From Duganella aceris (GTDB lineage Bacteria > Pseudomonadota > Gammaproteobacteria > Burkholderiales > Burkholderiaceae_D), in NCBI RefSeq assembly GCF_011090165.1, contig NZ_JAADJT010000001.1:310001-374000 (forward strand): a stretch of 64,000 bases of DNA. Direction: 5' to 3'. Positions 35,652 through 44,902 of this stretch are shown piece after piece. Position 1 is the stretch's first letter; each line of letters begins with the position of its first letter. A program made the position numbers and the translations under genes. The notes under the pieces are model-generated. The model saw nothing but the letters and a program-made list of their open reading frames with translations, was not told the origin of the DNA and searched no databases.

Positions 35652-36602
35652 TTAATCGATAAACAGGGAGATCACGGAATCGCCCTTGATGATGCGTTTG
35701 AACGTCTCGGCCAGCAGCGGTGCGCAGGTCAATTGACGGATCTTGCCGCAAGCCTTGGCCGAATCGGACAGCGGGATCGTGTCGGTCACGACCAGTTCGT
35801 CCAGCGACGAATTGGTGATGCGCTCGATCGCCGGGCCGGACAGCACCGGGTGCGTGCAATACGCGATGACTTTCTTGGCACCGCGCTCTTTCAGCACTTC
35901 GGCCGCCTTGACCAGCGTGCCGGCGGTGTCGACCATGTCATCCATGATCACGCAATTGCGGCCTTCGACTTCACCGATGATGTTCATCACTTCGGACACG
36001 TTGGCCTTCGGACGGCGTTTGTCGATGATGGCCAGGTCGCAGCCCAGGCGTTTCGCCAGGGCGCGCGCGCGCACCACACCGCCGACGTCCGGCGACACCA
36101 CCAGCAGGTCCTGGTAGTTCTTTTTCTGCAGGTCGCCCAGCAGAATCGGCGACGCGTAGATATTGTCGACCGGGATATCGAAGAAGCCCTGGATCTGGTC
36201 CGCGTGCAAATCCATGATCAGGACGCGCTCGACGCCGGCTTCTTCCAGCATGTTCGCCACCACCTTGGCCGAGATCGCGACGCGCGCCGAACGTGGGCGG
36301 CGGTCTTGACGGGCGTAACCAAAGTAAGGGATGGCGGCGGTGATACGGCCAGCGGACGCGCGCTTCAGGGCGTCGACCATCAGGATCAACTCCATCAGGC
36401 TGTCGTTGGTTGGTGCACAAGTCGATTGCAGGACGAAGACGTCTTTACCGCGGACGTTTTCGTTAATCTCGACCATGATCTCGCCGTCGGAAAACTTGGA
36501 AACGTTTGCCTTGCCGAGAGGAATGCCGAGATTTTTTGCGACTCCTTCTGCCAACGCAGGATTAGCGTTGCCGGTAAAAACCATCAGGTTTTCGTAAGCC
36601 AT
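35652..36602 (-). CDS. prs: ribose-phosphate pyrophosphokinase (PRPP synthetase)
   Basis: The 316-aa enzyme makes PRPP from ribose-5-phosphate and ATP. Visible are the flexible-loop region [24 protein letters not shown], the metal/ribose site [21 protein letters not shown] and the PRPP-binding loop [21 protein letters not shown]. Length and sequence are standard class I. It lies between tRNA-Gln and rplY; a tandem 11-bp repeat lies 66 bp upstream of its start. Confidence 0.98.
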   Translation of the reverse strand: MAYENLMVFTGNANPALAEGVAKNLGIPLGKANVSKFSDGEIMVEINENVRGKDVFVLQSTCAPTNDSLMELILMVDALKRASAGRITAAIPYFGYARQDRRPRSARVAISAKVVANMLEEAGVERVLIMDLHADQIQGFFDIPVDNIYASPILLGDLQKKNYQDLLVVSPDVGGVVRARALAKRLGCDLAIIDKRRPKANVSEVMNIIGEVEGRNCVIMDDMVDTAGTLVKAAEVLKERGAKKVIAYCTHPVLSGPAIERITNSSLDELVVTDTIPLSDSAKACGKIRQLTCAPLLAETFKRIIKGDSVISLFID

Positions 36603-36668
36603 GGGAGTCCCAGAGAATAGTCGTAGAAATTTTTGATAGATCGTCAGCGAATGCCGCGTGACGCTGAA

Positions 36669-36690
36669 CTTAGTAGAATCTTAGTAGAAT
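36669..36690. repeat. tandem 11-bp direct repeat upstream of prs
   Basis: CTTAGTAGAAT occurs twice without a gap (36669-36679, 36680-36690). On the minus strand this reads ATTCTACTAAG twice, each with a TACTAA core that could serve as a weak -10 for prs. No function is known. Confidence 0.6.
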
Positions 36691-36766
36691 GATTCGCTCT
36701 GGGCTGAATCATCTTTGCTCTACCTGGCCGGAGACTTGCGCCTCGACGGGTCCAGATACAAACGAA

Positions 36767-36843
36767 TGGCAGGGGAACAAGGATTCGAACCTTGGTATGC
36801 TGGAATCAAAATCCAGTGCCTTAACCAGCTTGGCGATTCCCCT
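36767..36843 (-). tRNA. tRNA-Gln(TTG), CCA encoded
   Basis: The cloverleaf is complete on the minus strand: acceptor AGGGGAA/TTCCCCT, D-arm GCC...GGC, anticodon stem CTGGA/TCCAG with loop TTTTGAT (anticodon TTG), T-arm CAAGG/CCTTG with TTCGAAT, discriminator G and genomic CCA (36769-36767). It sits between ispE and prs, its usual place in betaproteobacteria, and a good promoter lies just upstream. Confidence 0.97.
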
Positions 36844-36875
36844 ACGCAACTTGCTGCTTGTCGTTACTGGCCGGT

Positions 36876-36904
36876 ATTTTACAGCCATTTTCACGCTAAG
36901 CCAA
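36876..36904 (-). promoter_or_regulatory. sigma-70 promoter for tRNA-Gln
   Basis: On the minus strand TTGGCT (36904-36899), a 17-bp spacer and TAAAAT (36881-36876) give four and five matches to consensus. The expected start is near 36869, about 26 bp before the mature tRNA. The element lies just past the ispE stop. Confidence 0.6.
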
Positions 36905-36918
36905 ATTTTTTTATTGCC

Positions 36919-37797
36919 TCACAACCTGCCGATGATCGGGTGGCGCTTCAGCGCTTGGGCTTTCCACGCTTTCCACTTCGCCGGCGCTTTTTCAAGCACC
37001 GCATCCGCTTCAGCCTCGGTTGCCACCGCACTAAACACGCAAGCACCGGAGCCAGTCATCCTGGCATCACCGTAAGCACCGAGCCATTCTATCGCCTCTG
37101 CCACCGGCGGGAACAACTTCGTTGCTACCTGCTGCAAGTCATTCTTTCCAAATCCTATCAAACCGTTCGATTTTTCTAGGTGGCTGGAAAAGTCCGTTAT
37201 TATGACGGCGGGAGTATCCCTTGTCAAATGTTCTGAGCAAAAAATTGCGGCTGTCGGCACCGCGACGCCGGGTTCGATGACGACATACCAACAATCCGGC
37301 GCCGCGACCGGCCGCATGGCCTCCCCCACGCCTTCGGCGAAGGCGGTTTCGCCGAAGATAAAGAAGGGAATGTCGGCGCCCAGCGGCAGGCCCAGCGCCA
37401 TCAGCTCTTCCCTGCTCAATCCCGCTTCCCACAGCTGGTTCAGCGCCATCAGCGTGGTGGCGGCGTCGGAAGAACCGCCGCCCAGCCCGCCGCCCATCGG
37501 CAATACTTTGTCGATCGCGATGTCGACGCCGCGCGGCCGCGCACCGGTACGGCGCAGCACCTCGGCCTGCAGCAGCTTCGCGGCGCGGATGATCAGGTCG
37601 CTCTCTTCCGGCACGCCGGCCAGGTCGGTGACCCGGCGCAGCGTGGTGTCGTCGCGCAGCGTGAAGTGCAGCGTGTCGCCGTGGTCGATCAACTGGAAGA
37701 CGGTCTGCAACAGGTGATAGCCGTCGGCGCGGCGGCCGTTGACGTGCAGGAACAGGTTCAGCTTGGCCGGAGCCGGGCAATTTTTCAATTCAGTCAT
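36919..37797 (-). CDS. ispE: 4-(cytidine 5'-diphospho)-2-C-methyl-D-erythritol kinase
   Basis: The 292-aa GHMP-family kinase acts in the MEP isoprenoid pathway. The N-terminus is [25 protein letters not shown] with the catalytic Lys. The ATP loop is [17 protein letters not shown], and GADIPFF and the C-terminal [10 protein letters not shown] are present. The start at 37797 (MTELKNCP) was chosen over an upstream frame that overlaps lolB out of register. It follows lolB by 10 bp in one operon with the TPR lipoprotein. Confidence 0.96.
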   Translation of the reverse strand: MTELKNCPAPAKLNLFLHVNGRRADGYHLLQTVFQLIDHGDTLHFTLRDDTTLRRVTDLAGVPEESDLIIRAAKLLQAEVLRRTGARPRGVDIAIDKVLPMGGGLGGGSSDAATTLMALNQLWEAGLSREELMALGLPLGADIPFFIFGETAFAEGVGEAMRPVAAPDCWYVVIEPGVAVPTAAIFCSEHLTRDTPAVIITDFSSHLEKSNGLIGFGKNDLQQVATKLFPPVAEAIEWLGAYGDARMTGSGACVFSAVATEAEADAVLEKAPAKWKAWKAQALKRHPIIGRL

Positions 37798-37807
37798 GCG
37801 CGGCATT

Positions 37808-38419
37808 TTACTGCGCGGCGGCATCGATGACGATGCGGATCGCCATGTCGTCCACCGCCTGACCCAGCGCGATGCGGGTGACGTCGATGCGCTTCGGCGC
37901 CGGCACGGCGGCCGCATCGTCCTGCCACGACACGTAGTCCAGCTTCCAGCCGTCGCGGGTGACCACGGTGTCGTTGGCCGGGGTGGCGACGAAGCGGCTG
38001 CCGTCGCTGGCCACGGCGTAGCCTTGCAGCCAGTCGCGCAGGCCGGAGACCGGCAAGGTCCAACCCAGCGTCTGCGTGGTCAGGCTGTCGAGGTCGGGCG
38101 CGGTGCGCGGCTCCTTGCCGCTTTGCTTCAGCGTGGCCGAGGACGGCGTGACATTGATCACCGCCACGATCTGCCCGGTCGGCGAGATCAGGCTGACGTC
38201 GGTGTTGGCCTTGCTCTGCTGCCAGGTGAACTTGCCGTTCAGCGATTCCTTCTTGCCGTCGCGGCTGTAGTTGATGGCGATGCGCCCGGCCAGGTCGACG
38301 CTGTCGCGGTACGGGGCGACGGCGGCGGCGGAGCGCGTGGAGGAAGAGGCGGTGGTGGCGCAGCCGGCCAGCGCGCCAAGCGCGGACAGCGCGGCGGCAA
38401 GAATGATCAGTCGTTTCAT
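37808..38419 (-). CDS. lolB: outer membrane lipoprotein insertion protein LolB
   Basis: The 203-aa lipoprotein has signal and lipobox [13 protein letters not shown] (Cys near residue 19). A LolB-type beta-barrel follows, with [28 protein letters not shown] (read in parts) and [21 protein letters not shown]. LolB accepts lipoproteins from LolA and inserts them into the outer membrane. Its ATG overlaps the TPR gene's stop (ATGA). The start at 38419 gives a proper signal peptide; an upstream start at 38494 does not. Confidence 0.92.
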   Translation of the reverse strand: MKRLIILAAALSALGALAGCATTASSSTRSAAAVAPYRDSVDLAGRIAINYSRDGKKESLNGKFTWQQSKANTDVSLISPTGQIVAVINVTPSSATLKQSGKEPRTAPDLDSLTTQTLGWTLPVSGLRDWLQGYAVASDGSRFVATPANDTVVTRDGWKLDYVSWQDDAAAVPAPKRIDVTRIALGQAVDDMAIRIVIDAAAQ

Positions 38420-40194
38420 AGGCTTTGGTTGAGGCGCGCCAGCGTGCTCTTGAGCGCGTCGTTTTTCGGATCCTTGCTGTGCGCTTCCTGCCACATTTTT
38501 TGCGCGCCGCTGAAATCGCCCTTGGCGAACAGCACCTCGCCCAGGTGCACGGCGATTTCGGCGTCGTTGCGCAAGGCGTAGGCGCGGCGCAGCAAGGCTT
38601 CGGCTTCGTTCAGGTTGCCCATGCGGAATTGCACCCAGCCCATGCTGTCCATGATGAAGGGGTCGCCCGGCGCCATCTTCATCGCCTTGTCGACCAGCGC
38701 GTATGCTTCCGGCAGGCGCTCGTTGCGCTCGGCCAGCGAGTAGCCCAGCGCATTGTAGGCATGCTGGTTGTCCGGCGCGGCGATCATCACCTGGCGCAGC
38801 GCGGTTTCCATCAACTCCACCTGTCCCAGCTTTTCCGCCACCAGCGCGAAGTCGTACAGCAGGTCCGGATTGCCGGGGAAGCGCTTGATCGCGTTCTCCA
38901 GCACCGTGTAGGCGGCGCGGTGGTCGCCGGCGTCGCGCAGCAGCTGGGCGTCGGTCTGCACCAGTTGCGCCTGGTCGGCGGGGTCGGCCGGCTTGAGCTC
39001 GGCCAGCTGCTTGCGCGCGTCGTCGACGTTGCCCTTGCGCGCGGTCAGCGTCGCCATCTTCATGCGGGCGGCCAGGTACAGCTTTTCGTCGTTGCCTTCG
39101 ATCCGCTCCAGCCAGTTGTAGGCGGTGTCGAGGTCGCCGCGCTGCTCGGCGATCTGCCCCAGGATCATCAGCACCTTGGACGGGTCGCGCTCATCGCCGG
39201 GACGGTCGCCCAGCACGGTGACGAAACGGGTGAAGTATTGCTCGGCGCCCGGCAGGTCGTTGGTCTGCATCGCCATCACGCCCAGCGCGTACAGCGTGGC
39301 CACATTATCGGGCTGCTGTTTCAGCAGGGTCAGGAATTCCTTGCGGGCCGGCTCGTATTGCTTGGCGTCGACCAGGATGCGGGCGTAGGCGGCGCGCACT
39401 TCGCTGGCGTTCGGATATTTTTCCAGGAAGCCGGTCAGCACCTTCATGGCGGCGTCGATATCGCCCGCCACCTGCGCCGTGGTCAGGATCGCCAGTTCCG
39501 AATCGGGCTTGATGGCCAGCGCTTTCTCCGCCTCGGCGCGGGCGCCGGCGACGTCGTTCAGCGCGAACGCGCCCTGCGCCAGGATCAGATGGGCTTCCAG
39601 CATGCCGTCGTACGGCATCAGCACGCGCTGCTCCAGCTTGTAGGCGGCTTGCTTGTCCTTGGCGCGCAGCAGGAATTGCTGCATCTGGAACATCGCCAGG
39701 CCGCGCGAGGCCGGCGGCGCGGCCTTCAGGCGCTGCTCGAAGATCGCTTCCGCTTCGCCCAGGTCGTCCATGACGACGGCGAAGCCGAGGAAGTATTGCA
39801 CCGCCTCGTCCGACTCCGGCGCCAGGCCGCGCCACAAGCGGGTCGCGGCCAGCGCCTCGGCGCCCTGCTTGGCGGCCAGCGCCATTTCGGTGGCGCGGCG
39901 CGCCAGGCGCGGATCGCGGGTCTGCTGCGCCAGCGCCATCATCGTGATGTAGGGCCCTTGCCATTGCCCCTGCTTGAATTCCAGCTCGGCCTTGGTGATG
40001 CGGTACAACAGGTCGCCGGTCAGGTCGTTGTTCGGCAGCGCTTCCGGCGTTTCAACGACCGCAGGGGCGGCCTCCGGCGCGACGTCCGGCGTGGCGGGCT
40101 GGGGCGCGGGTGACGACTCGGCCGTTTTTTGTGGTGCGATGGCGCACGCCGACAGCAAGGCGGAGAGGGTTACAATGGCGAAAGCGTTTTTCAA
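38416..40194 (-). CDS. TPR-repeat outer-membrane-type lipoprotein
   Basis: The 592-aa protein has a lipobox (TLSALLSAC, Cys near 17), a Pro/Ala-rich linker (about 20-60) and then tetratricopeptide repeats throughout, for example NVATLYALGVMAMQTNDLPGAEQYF and NQHAYNALGYSLAERNERLPEAYALVDKAM. It is always found upstream of lolB-ispE in related genomes as far as I know, suggesting a role in lipoprotein or envelope assembly, but a precise function is not established. Divergent from mutM. Confidence 0.85.
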   Translation of the reverse strand: MKNAFAIVTLSALLSACAIAPQKTAESSPAPQPATPDVAPEAAPAVVETPEALPNNDLTGDLLYRITKAELEFKQGQWQGPYITMMALAQQTRDPRLARRATEMALAAKQGAEALAATRLWRGLAPESDEAVQYFLGFAVVMDDLGEAEAIFEQRLKAAPPASRGLAMFQMQQFLLRAKDKQAAYKLEQRVLMPYDGMLEAHLILAQGAFALNDVAGARAEAEKALAIKPDSELAILTTAQVAGDIDAAMKVLTGFLEKYPNASEVRAAYARILVDAKQYEPARKEFLTLLKQQPDNVATLYALGVMAMQTNDLPGAEQYFTRFVTVLGDRPGDERDPSKVLMILGQIAEQRGDLDTAYNWLERIEGNDEKLYLAARMKMATLTARKGNVDDARKQLAELKPADPADQAQLVQTDAQLLRDAGDHRAAYTVLENAIKRFPGNPDLLYDFALVAEKLGQVELMETALRQVMIAAPDNQHAYNALGYSLAERNERLPEAYALVDKAMKMAPGDPFIMDSMGWVQFRMGNLNEAEALLRRAYALRNDAEIAVHLGEVLFAKGDFSGAQKMWQEAHSKDPKNDALKSTLARLNQSL

Positions 40195-40333
40195 AGGAAG
40201 ATCCTGGCAGGTCGGCAGAAGTACATTCGGATTTTACGCCCATCGGATCGATTGCGTGTTTTGACTAGTGTAACCAAATATTCCGCCCACTCCCGAAGCC
40301 TTTCTTCATCTATTCCCTTAGCCCGAGTATCCG

Positions 40334-41167
40334 ATGCCAGAATTACCAGAAGTTGAAGTCACCCGGCGCGGCGTCGCGCCTCATGTCGAAGGCCGCACCG
40401 TCTACTCGGTGGTGCTGCGCCGCGAGGGCTTGCGCTGGCCGTTCCCGCCGACGCTGCCGCAGACGCTGGCCGGGCAACTGGTGCTGCGCACCGGCCGCCG
40501 CGGCAAGTATCTGCTGCTGCACTTCGAGCACGGCACGCTGATCATCCACCTCGGCATGTCGGGCCATCTGCGGGTGCTCGATCCCGGCATCGCGCCGGAA
40601 AAGCATGATCATTTCGATCTCGAAGTGGAGGGCCCGGACGGACGCCAGGTGCTGCGCATGAAGGATCCGCGCCGCTTCGGCGCGGTGCTGTGGCACGACG
40701 ACGCCGACGGCCTGCTGGAACACCACGCGCTGCTGCGCGACCTGGGCGTCGAGCCGCTGGAGCCGGGTTTCAGCGGCAAATTGCTGTACGATCAAACCCG
40801 CCAGCGCAGCACCTCGGTCAAGCAGGTGCTGATGGCCGGCGACATCGTGGTCGGCGTCGGTAACATTTATGCATCGGAAAGCCTGTTCCGCGCCGGGATC
40901 AATCCGAAGACGCCCGCCAAACGCGTCAGCCTGGCGCGCTACGACAAGCTGGCGCAGGCGGTGCGCGAGATCCTGGCCGAGGCCATTGTCCAGGGCGGCA
41001 GCACCTTGCGCGACTTTATTAGCGTCAACGGGCAGTCCGGCTATTTCCAGCAGTCGTATTTCGTCTATGATCGGGCTGGCGAGCCCTGCCGCGTATGCGC
41101 GGCGCCGGTGCGCCAGATCAAGCAGGGACAGCGATCCACGTTCTACTGTGTGAATTGCCAAAAATAA
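40334..41167 (+). CDS. mutM: formamidopyrimidine-DNA glycosylase
   Basis: The 277-aa enzyme excises 8-oxoguanine and FaPy lesions. Pro2-Glu3 of [13 protein letters not shown] are the Schiff-base and catalytic residues. The central motif is [10 protein letters not shown], and a C4 zinc finger closes the protein ([15 protein letters not shown]...FYCVNCQK). Eight bases separate it from the dynamin-like gene, which in turn lies 11 bases before mutY, so both arms of the GO repair system appear co-transcribed. Confidence 0.98.
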   Translation: MPELPEVEVTRRGVAPHVEGRTVYSVVLRREGLRWPFPPTLPQTLAGQLVLRTGRRGKYLLLHFEHGTLIIHLGMSGHLRVLDPGIAPEKHDHFDLEVEGPDGRQVLRMKDPRRFGAVLWHDDADGLLEHHALLRDLGVEPLEPGFSGKLLYDQTRQRSTSVKQVLMAGDIVVGVGNIYASESLFRAGINPKTPAKRVSLARYDKLAQAVREILAEAIVQGGSTLRDFISVNGQSGYFQQSYFVYDRAGEPCRVCAAPVRQIKQGQRSTFYCVNCQK

Positions 41168-41175
41168 GGGCAGAC

Positions 41176-43107
41176 ATGATGGTCAGGGATTTCGAACAAT
41201 ACAGCGCGTGGCGGCAAGGCGTGGTGACGGCGCTGCGGAATTATCAGTCCTGGGTGGCCGGCGCGTCCCTGACCGACGCCGCCACCGAGCAGCGCATCGG
41301 CCGCACGCTGGCGCGGCTGGCCGACGATAAATTGTCGGTCGCCTTCGTCGCGGAATTCTCGCGCGGCAAATCCGAGCTGATCAACGCCATCTTCTTCGCC
41401 GACTACGGCCAGCGCATCCTGCCGTCCGCCGCCGGCCGCACCACCATGTGCCCGACCGAGCTGCTGTACGATCCGAGCTTCGCGCCGTCGATCCGGCTGC
41501 TGCCGATCGAGACGCGGGCCGACAACCTGTCCACCGGCGACTACCGCGACCAGCCGGGCGCGTGGACCGTGCTGCCGCTGAACCTGGACGCCGGCGCCGA
41601 CATGCACGAGGTGTTCAAGCAGGTCAGCCTGACGCGCCAGGTGCCGGTCGAGGAGGCCAAGCGCTACGGCCTGTACGACGAGGACGATCCCGACCTGCAG
41701 GTCACGCTGGACGAGCACGGCATGGTGGAAATTTCGCTGTGGCGCCACGCCATCATCAACTTCCCGCATCCGCTGCTCAAGCAGGGACTGGTGATCCTCG
41801 ACACGCCGGGCCTGAACGCCATCGGCACCGAGCCGGAACTGACGCTGAACCTGATTCCGAACGCGCACGCGGTGCTGTTCATCCTGGCCGCCGACACCGG
41901 CGTGACCAAGAGCGATATCGAAGTCTGGCGCAACCACATCGGCGCCGGCGCCGGCCGGCTGGTGGTGCTGAACAAGATCGACAGCATGTGGGACGAACTG
42001 CGCAGCGAGGCCGAGATCAACCTGGAGATCGAGCGCCAGCAGGCCAACGTGGCGCACGTGCTGGCGCTGGAGCCGCGCCAGGTGTTTCCGGTGTCGGCAC
42101 AGAAGGCGCTGGTGGGCAAGATCACCAAGGATGCGGCGCTGCTGGCGCGCAGCCGCCTGGAGTCGCTGGAGGGCGCGTTGTTCAACGAGCTGATCCCGGC
42201 CAAGAAGGAAATCGTGCGCAAGCAGCTGGCCGAGGAGTTGCAGGCCCTGAACGGGGCGCAGACGGCGATGCTGAACGCGCGCGTGCGCGGCATCGTCGAG
42301 CAGCTGCACGAGCTGAAAAGCCTGCGCGGCAAGAACCAGAGCGTGATCGCGCACATGATGCGCCGCATCGACGTCGAGAAAAAGGAATTCGACGCCAGCC
42401 TGTTCAAGCTGCAGGCGACGCGCGCGGTGTTCACCCGCTTGTCGACCGAGCTGTACACTTGCATGGGCATGGACATCGTGCGCGACGACATCGAGCAGGT
42501 GCGCGAGGAGATGCAGCGCAGCCGCTTCTTCACCGGCGTGCGCGAGGCGATGCGCGGCTACTTCGAGCGCATCGGCCGCAACTTCGACGCCGCCGAGCAC
42601 AAGACGCTGGAGATCAGCGAGATGATGGGCGTGATGTACCGCCGCTTCGCCAACGAACACGGGCTGACCTTGGCGTTGCCGATGCCGTTCTCGCTGGAGC
42701 GCTACCGCGAGGAGATCGCCGGCATCGAGGCGATCTACTACAAGCAGTTCGGCACGGCGACCCTGATCACCACCAGCCGCGTGGTGCTGATGGAGAAGTT
42801 CTTCGACACCATCGCCTCGCGCGTGCGCGGCTGCTTCAAGTCGGCCAACAACGACGCCGAGGCGTGGCTGAAGGTGATCATGGCGCCGCTGGAGGCGCAG
42901 ATCCGCCAGCACAAGGATCAGTTGAAACACCGGCTGGCGTCGATCCAGCGCATCCACGATGCGACCGACAGCCTGGAACAGAAAATCGATGCCTTCGAAA
43001 GCAGCCAGCGGCAGCTGGAGGCGCAGAAGGCGCGTTTGAACGAATTGGCCGGTGCGATCAGCATCGCCATCAATGCGGAATTCGTGGCGCTCGACGTCGC
43101 GGCTTAG
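41176..43107 (+). CDS. dynamin-like GTPase
   Basis: The 643-aa protein has an N-terminal dynamin-type G domain. G1 is VAEFSRGKSELINAIFF (about 57-73), an RTTMCPTEL switch I follows, G3 is VILDTPGLNAIGTEPELTL and G4 is VVLNKIDSMWDEL. Long helical segments follow, with a coiled coil at the C-terminus (about 590-630). Bacterial dynamin-like proteins remodel or protect membranes; no membrane anchor is obvious here. Tandem ATGs at 41176 and 41179 follow AAGGG. Its place between mutM and mutY is striking, and the link to DNA repair is unproven. Confidence 0.88.
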   Translation: MMVRDFEQYSAWRQGVVTALRNYQSWVAGASLTDAATEQRIGRTLARLADDKLSVAFVAEFSRGKSELINAIFFADYGQRILPSAAGRTTMCPTELLYDPSFAPSIRLLPIETRADNLSTGDYRDQPGAWTVLPLNLDAGADMHEVFKQVSLTRQVPVEEAKRYGLYDEDDPDLQVTLDEHGMVEISLWRHAIINFPHPLLKQGLVILDTPGLNAIGTEPELTLNLIPNAHAVLFILAADTGVTKSDIEVWRNHIGAGAGRLVVLNKIDSMWDELRSEAEINLEIERQQANVAHVLALEPRQVFPVSAQKALVGKITKDAALLARSRLESLEGALFNELIPAKKEIVRKQLAEELQALNGAQTAMLNARVRGIVEQLHELKSLRGKNQSVIAHMMRRIDVEKKEFDASLFKLQATRAVFTRLSTELYTCMGMDIVRDDIEQVREEMQRSRFFTGVREAMRGYFERIGRNFDAAEHKTLEISEMMGVMYRRFANEHGLTLALPMPFSLERYREEIAGIEAIYYKQFGTATLITTSRVVLMEKFFDTIASRVRGCFKSANNDAEAWLKVIMAPLEAQIRQHKDQLKHRLASIQRIHDATDSLEQKIDAFESSQRQLEAQKARLNELAGAISIAINAEFVALDVAA

Positions 43108-43118
43108 TTAGGAAAAGA

Positions 43119-44249
43119 ATGAAGGTTGTAGCGGTGGAGAATTTTTCGGATCCCAGTTTTTCGGCGGATCTGATCGGCTGGCAGAAAGTACATGGCCGCC
43201 ATGTACTGCCTTGGCAAAACACCCGCGACGCGTATCTGATCTGGCTGTCGGAGATCATGCTGCAGCAGACGCAGGTGTCGGCCGTGCTGGGCTATTACGC
43301 GCGCTTCCTGGAGCGGTTCCCGACCTTGCGCGATCTGGCGGCGGCGCCGGTCGAGGATGTGATGGCGCAGTGGAGCGGCTTGGGCTACTACACCCGCGCG
43401 CGCAATCTGCACAAGTGCGCGCAGCGCGTGGTGGCGGAGTACGACGGCGTGTTCCCGTCCGATCCGGCGTTGCTGGCGGAGCTTCCGGGCATCGGCCGTT
43501 CCACGGCGGCGGCGATCTCGGCGTTCTCCAGCGGCACCCGCGCCGCCATCATGGACGGCAACGTCAAGCGCGTGTTCGCGCGCGTGTTCGGCATCGATAC
43601 CTATCCGGGCGAGCGCAGGACCGAGGAGGCCATGTGGCGCCGCGCCGAGGCGCTGCTGCCGGAGCAAGGCATCGAGGCCTACACGCAGGGCTTGATGGAT
43701 CTGGGGGCGACGGTGTGCACGCGCAGCAGTCCGGCATGCGAGCGCTGTCCGATGCAGGCGCGCTGCGTGGCCTTCGCCACCGGCCGCACGCGGGATCTGC
43801 CGGTGCGCAAGCCGAAGAAGACGTCGCCGGAAAAACATGCGGTGATGTTGGCGATTATCGATGGCGGCCAGGTGTTGCTGGAGCAAAGGCCGCCAAGCGG
43901 GATCTGGGGCGGTTTGTTGTCGCTGCCGGAATTGGACGGCCATCTGCTGGCCGAGGACGACGACGTGCCGGCCGCCGACGAGCAGGCGCTGATGCTGGCG
44001 GTGGGCCGCTTCGGCGAGATGGAATCGCGCGAACGCCTGTCGACGGTGACGCATGTCTTCACGCATTACAAGCTGCATATCGCGCCGTATCGCGTGACCT
44101 TGGCGCGGCGGCTGGACATGGCCGCCGAGTCCGGCCACGTCTGGTTCGACGCCGCGCGCATCGCCGACGCCGCGCTGCCCGCGCCGGTCAAGAAGCTGCT
44201 GCTGGAATTGGTCGGCGACGGCAATGCCGCGCAGCGGCGCATGTTCTAG
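43119..44249 (+). CDS. mutY: A/G-specific adenine glycosylase
   Basis: The 376-aa enzyme removes adenine mispaired with 8-oxoguanine. It has LPWQNTRDAYLIWLSEIMLQQTQV with the catalytic Glu, a helix-hairpin-helix LPGIGRSTAAAISAF, the catalytic Asp in AIMDGNVKRVFAR, and a 4Fe-4S motif C-X6-C-X2-C-X5-C (CTRSSPACERCPMQARC). A NUDIX-like C-terminal domain recognises 8-oxoG (STVTHVFTHYKLH). The start at 43119 has AGGA upstream. The end overlaps the convergent coiled-coil gene by 4 bases. Confidence 0.97.
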   Translation: MKVVAVENFSDPSFSADLIGWQKVHGRHVLPWQNTRDAYLIWLSEIMLQQTQVSAVLGYYARFLERFPTLRDLAAAPVEDVMAQWSGLGYYTRARNLHKCAQRVVAEYDGVFPSDPALLAELPGIGRSTAAAISAFSSGTRAAIMDGNVKRVFARVFGIDTYPGERRTEEAMWRRAEALLPEQGIEAYTQGLMDLGATVCTRSSPACERCPMQARCVAFATGRTRDLPVRKPKKTSPEKHAVMLAIIDGGQVLLEQRPPSGIWGGLLSLPELDGHLLAEDDDVPAADEQALMLAVGRFGEMESRERLSTVTHVFTHYKLHIAPYRVTLARRLDMAAESGHVWFDAARIADAALPAPVKKLLLELVGDGNAAQRRMF

Positions 44250-44893
44250 CGCAGTTCCTTGATCACGGCCAGCAGCAGCCCGCAAAAGCCGATCAGCATG
44301 ACGAACATCCACATCAGGATGGTCATGCCCATCCTGGTGATCTCCGCGCTCAGGCGGGTGGCGACGTGATCGACATGCGCCCGCGTCGCCTTGTTTTCGG
44401 CACGGACCTCTTCGAGACCGGCCTGCGTGGCGGCGCTGAGCTGGTTGATGGATGCCTGGTTGTCGGCGCGGCCTTGCGCAATGGCGGCCTGGTTGTCGGC
44501 GCGGCCTTGGGCGATGGCGGCCTGGTTGTCCGCGCCGACCTTGGCAATGGCAACCATCACCTCGGCAATGGCGACCTTGTTCTCCGCGCTGACTTTGGCG
44601 ATGGCGGCCTGATTCTCCGCGCTCACGGCGGCAATGGCGGCCTGATTCTCCGCGCTGACGGCGGCGATGGCGGCCAGGCACTCGGCGCGATACTCGTTGA
44701 TGGCGGCGCGATTTTCAGCGCGTGCTTCGCGGTTATCAAGGCGTATCGCCGCGACCTCGTCGCGTAAATCCGAATGCCTGTCGGCGTGCTGGTCCTTGCG
44801 GACGTAGTTCGACTGGATCACAGCGACCTCCGTTTCCACCACCGTTATCCGCTCTTCAATCGCACCAATGCGCGCACTGGTTTGCTCGTCCAT
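44246..44893 (-). CDS. hendecad coiled-coil protein with C-terminal membrane anchor, function unknown
   Basis: The 215-aa protein starts MDEQTSARIGAIEERITVVETEVAV. Its centre (about 65-170) is built of 11-residue units such as ENQAAIAAVSA, ENQAAIAKVSA and DNQAAIAQGRA (repeated twice almost identically), a hendecad pattern expected to form a right-handed coiled coil. One hydrophobic helix ends the chain (MTILMWMFVMLIGFCGLLLAVI). The predicted form is a tail-anchored cytoplasmic rod. No family name is recognised. It lies 9 bp downstream of a second, smaller coiled-coil/TM gene on the same strand, so the two probably work together. Confidence 0.7.
   Translation of the reverse strand: MDEQTSARIGAIEERITVVETEVAVIQSNYVRKDQHADRHSDLRDEVAAIRLDNREARAENRAAINEYRAECLAAIAAVSAENQAAIAAVSAENQAAIAKVSAENKVAIAEVMVAIAKVGADNQAAIAQGRADNQAAIAQGRADNQASINQLSAATQAGLEEVRAENKATRAHVDHVATRLSAEITRMGMTILMWMFVMLIGFCGLLLAVIKELR
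44454..44690. repeat. 33-bp tandem repeats inside the hendecad coiled-coil gene
   Basis: Units starting GCCTGGTTGTC begin at 44454, 44487 and 44520, with diverged units (GCCTGATTCTC) up to about 44690. Thirty-three bases equal one 11-residue hendecad. The two neighbouring units at 44454 and 44487 are nearly identical, a sign of recent duplication and likely length variation between strains. Confidence 0.85.
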
Positions 44894-44902
44894 GATGCAC
44901 CG

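Noticed and set aside
44454..44690. 33-bp repeats considered as a CRISPR array
   Set aside because: The units are contiguous with no unique spacers, stay in frame and encode 11-residue coiled-coil units.
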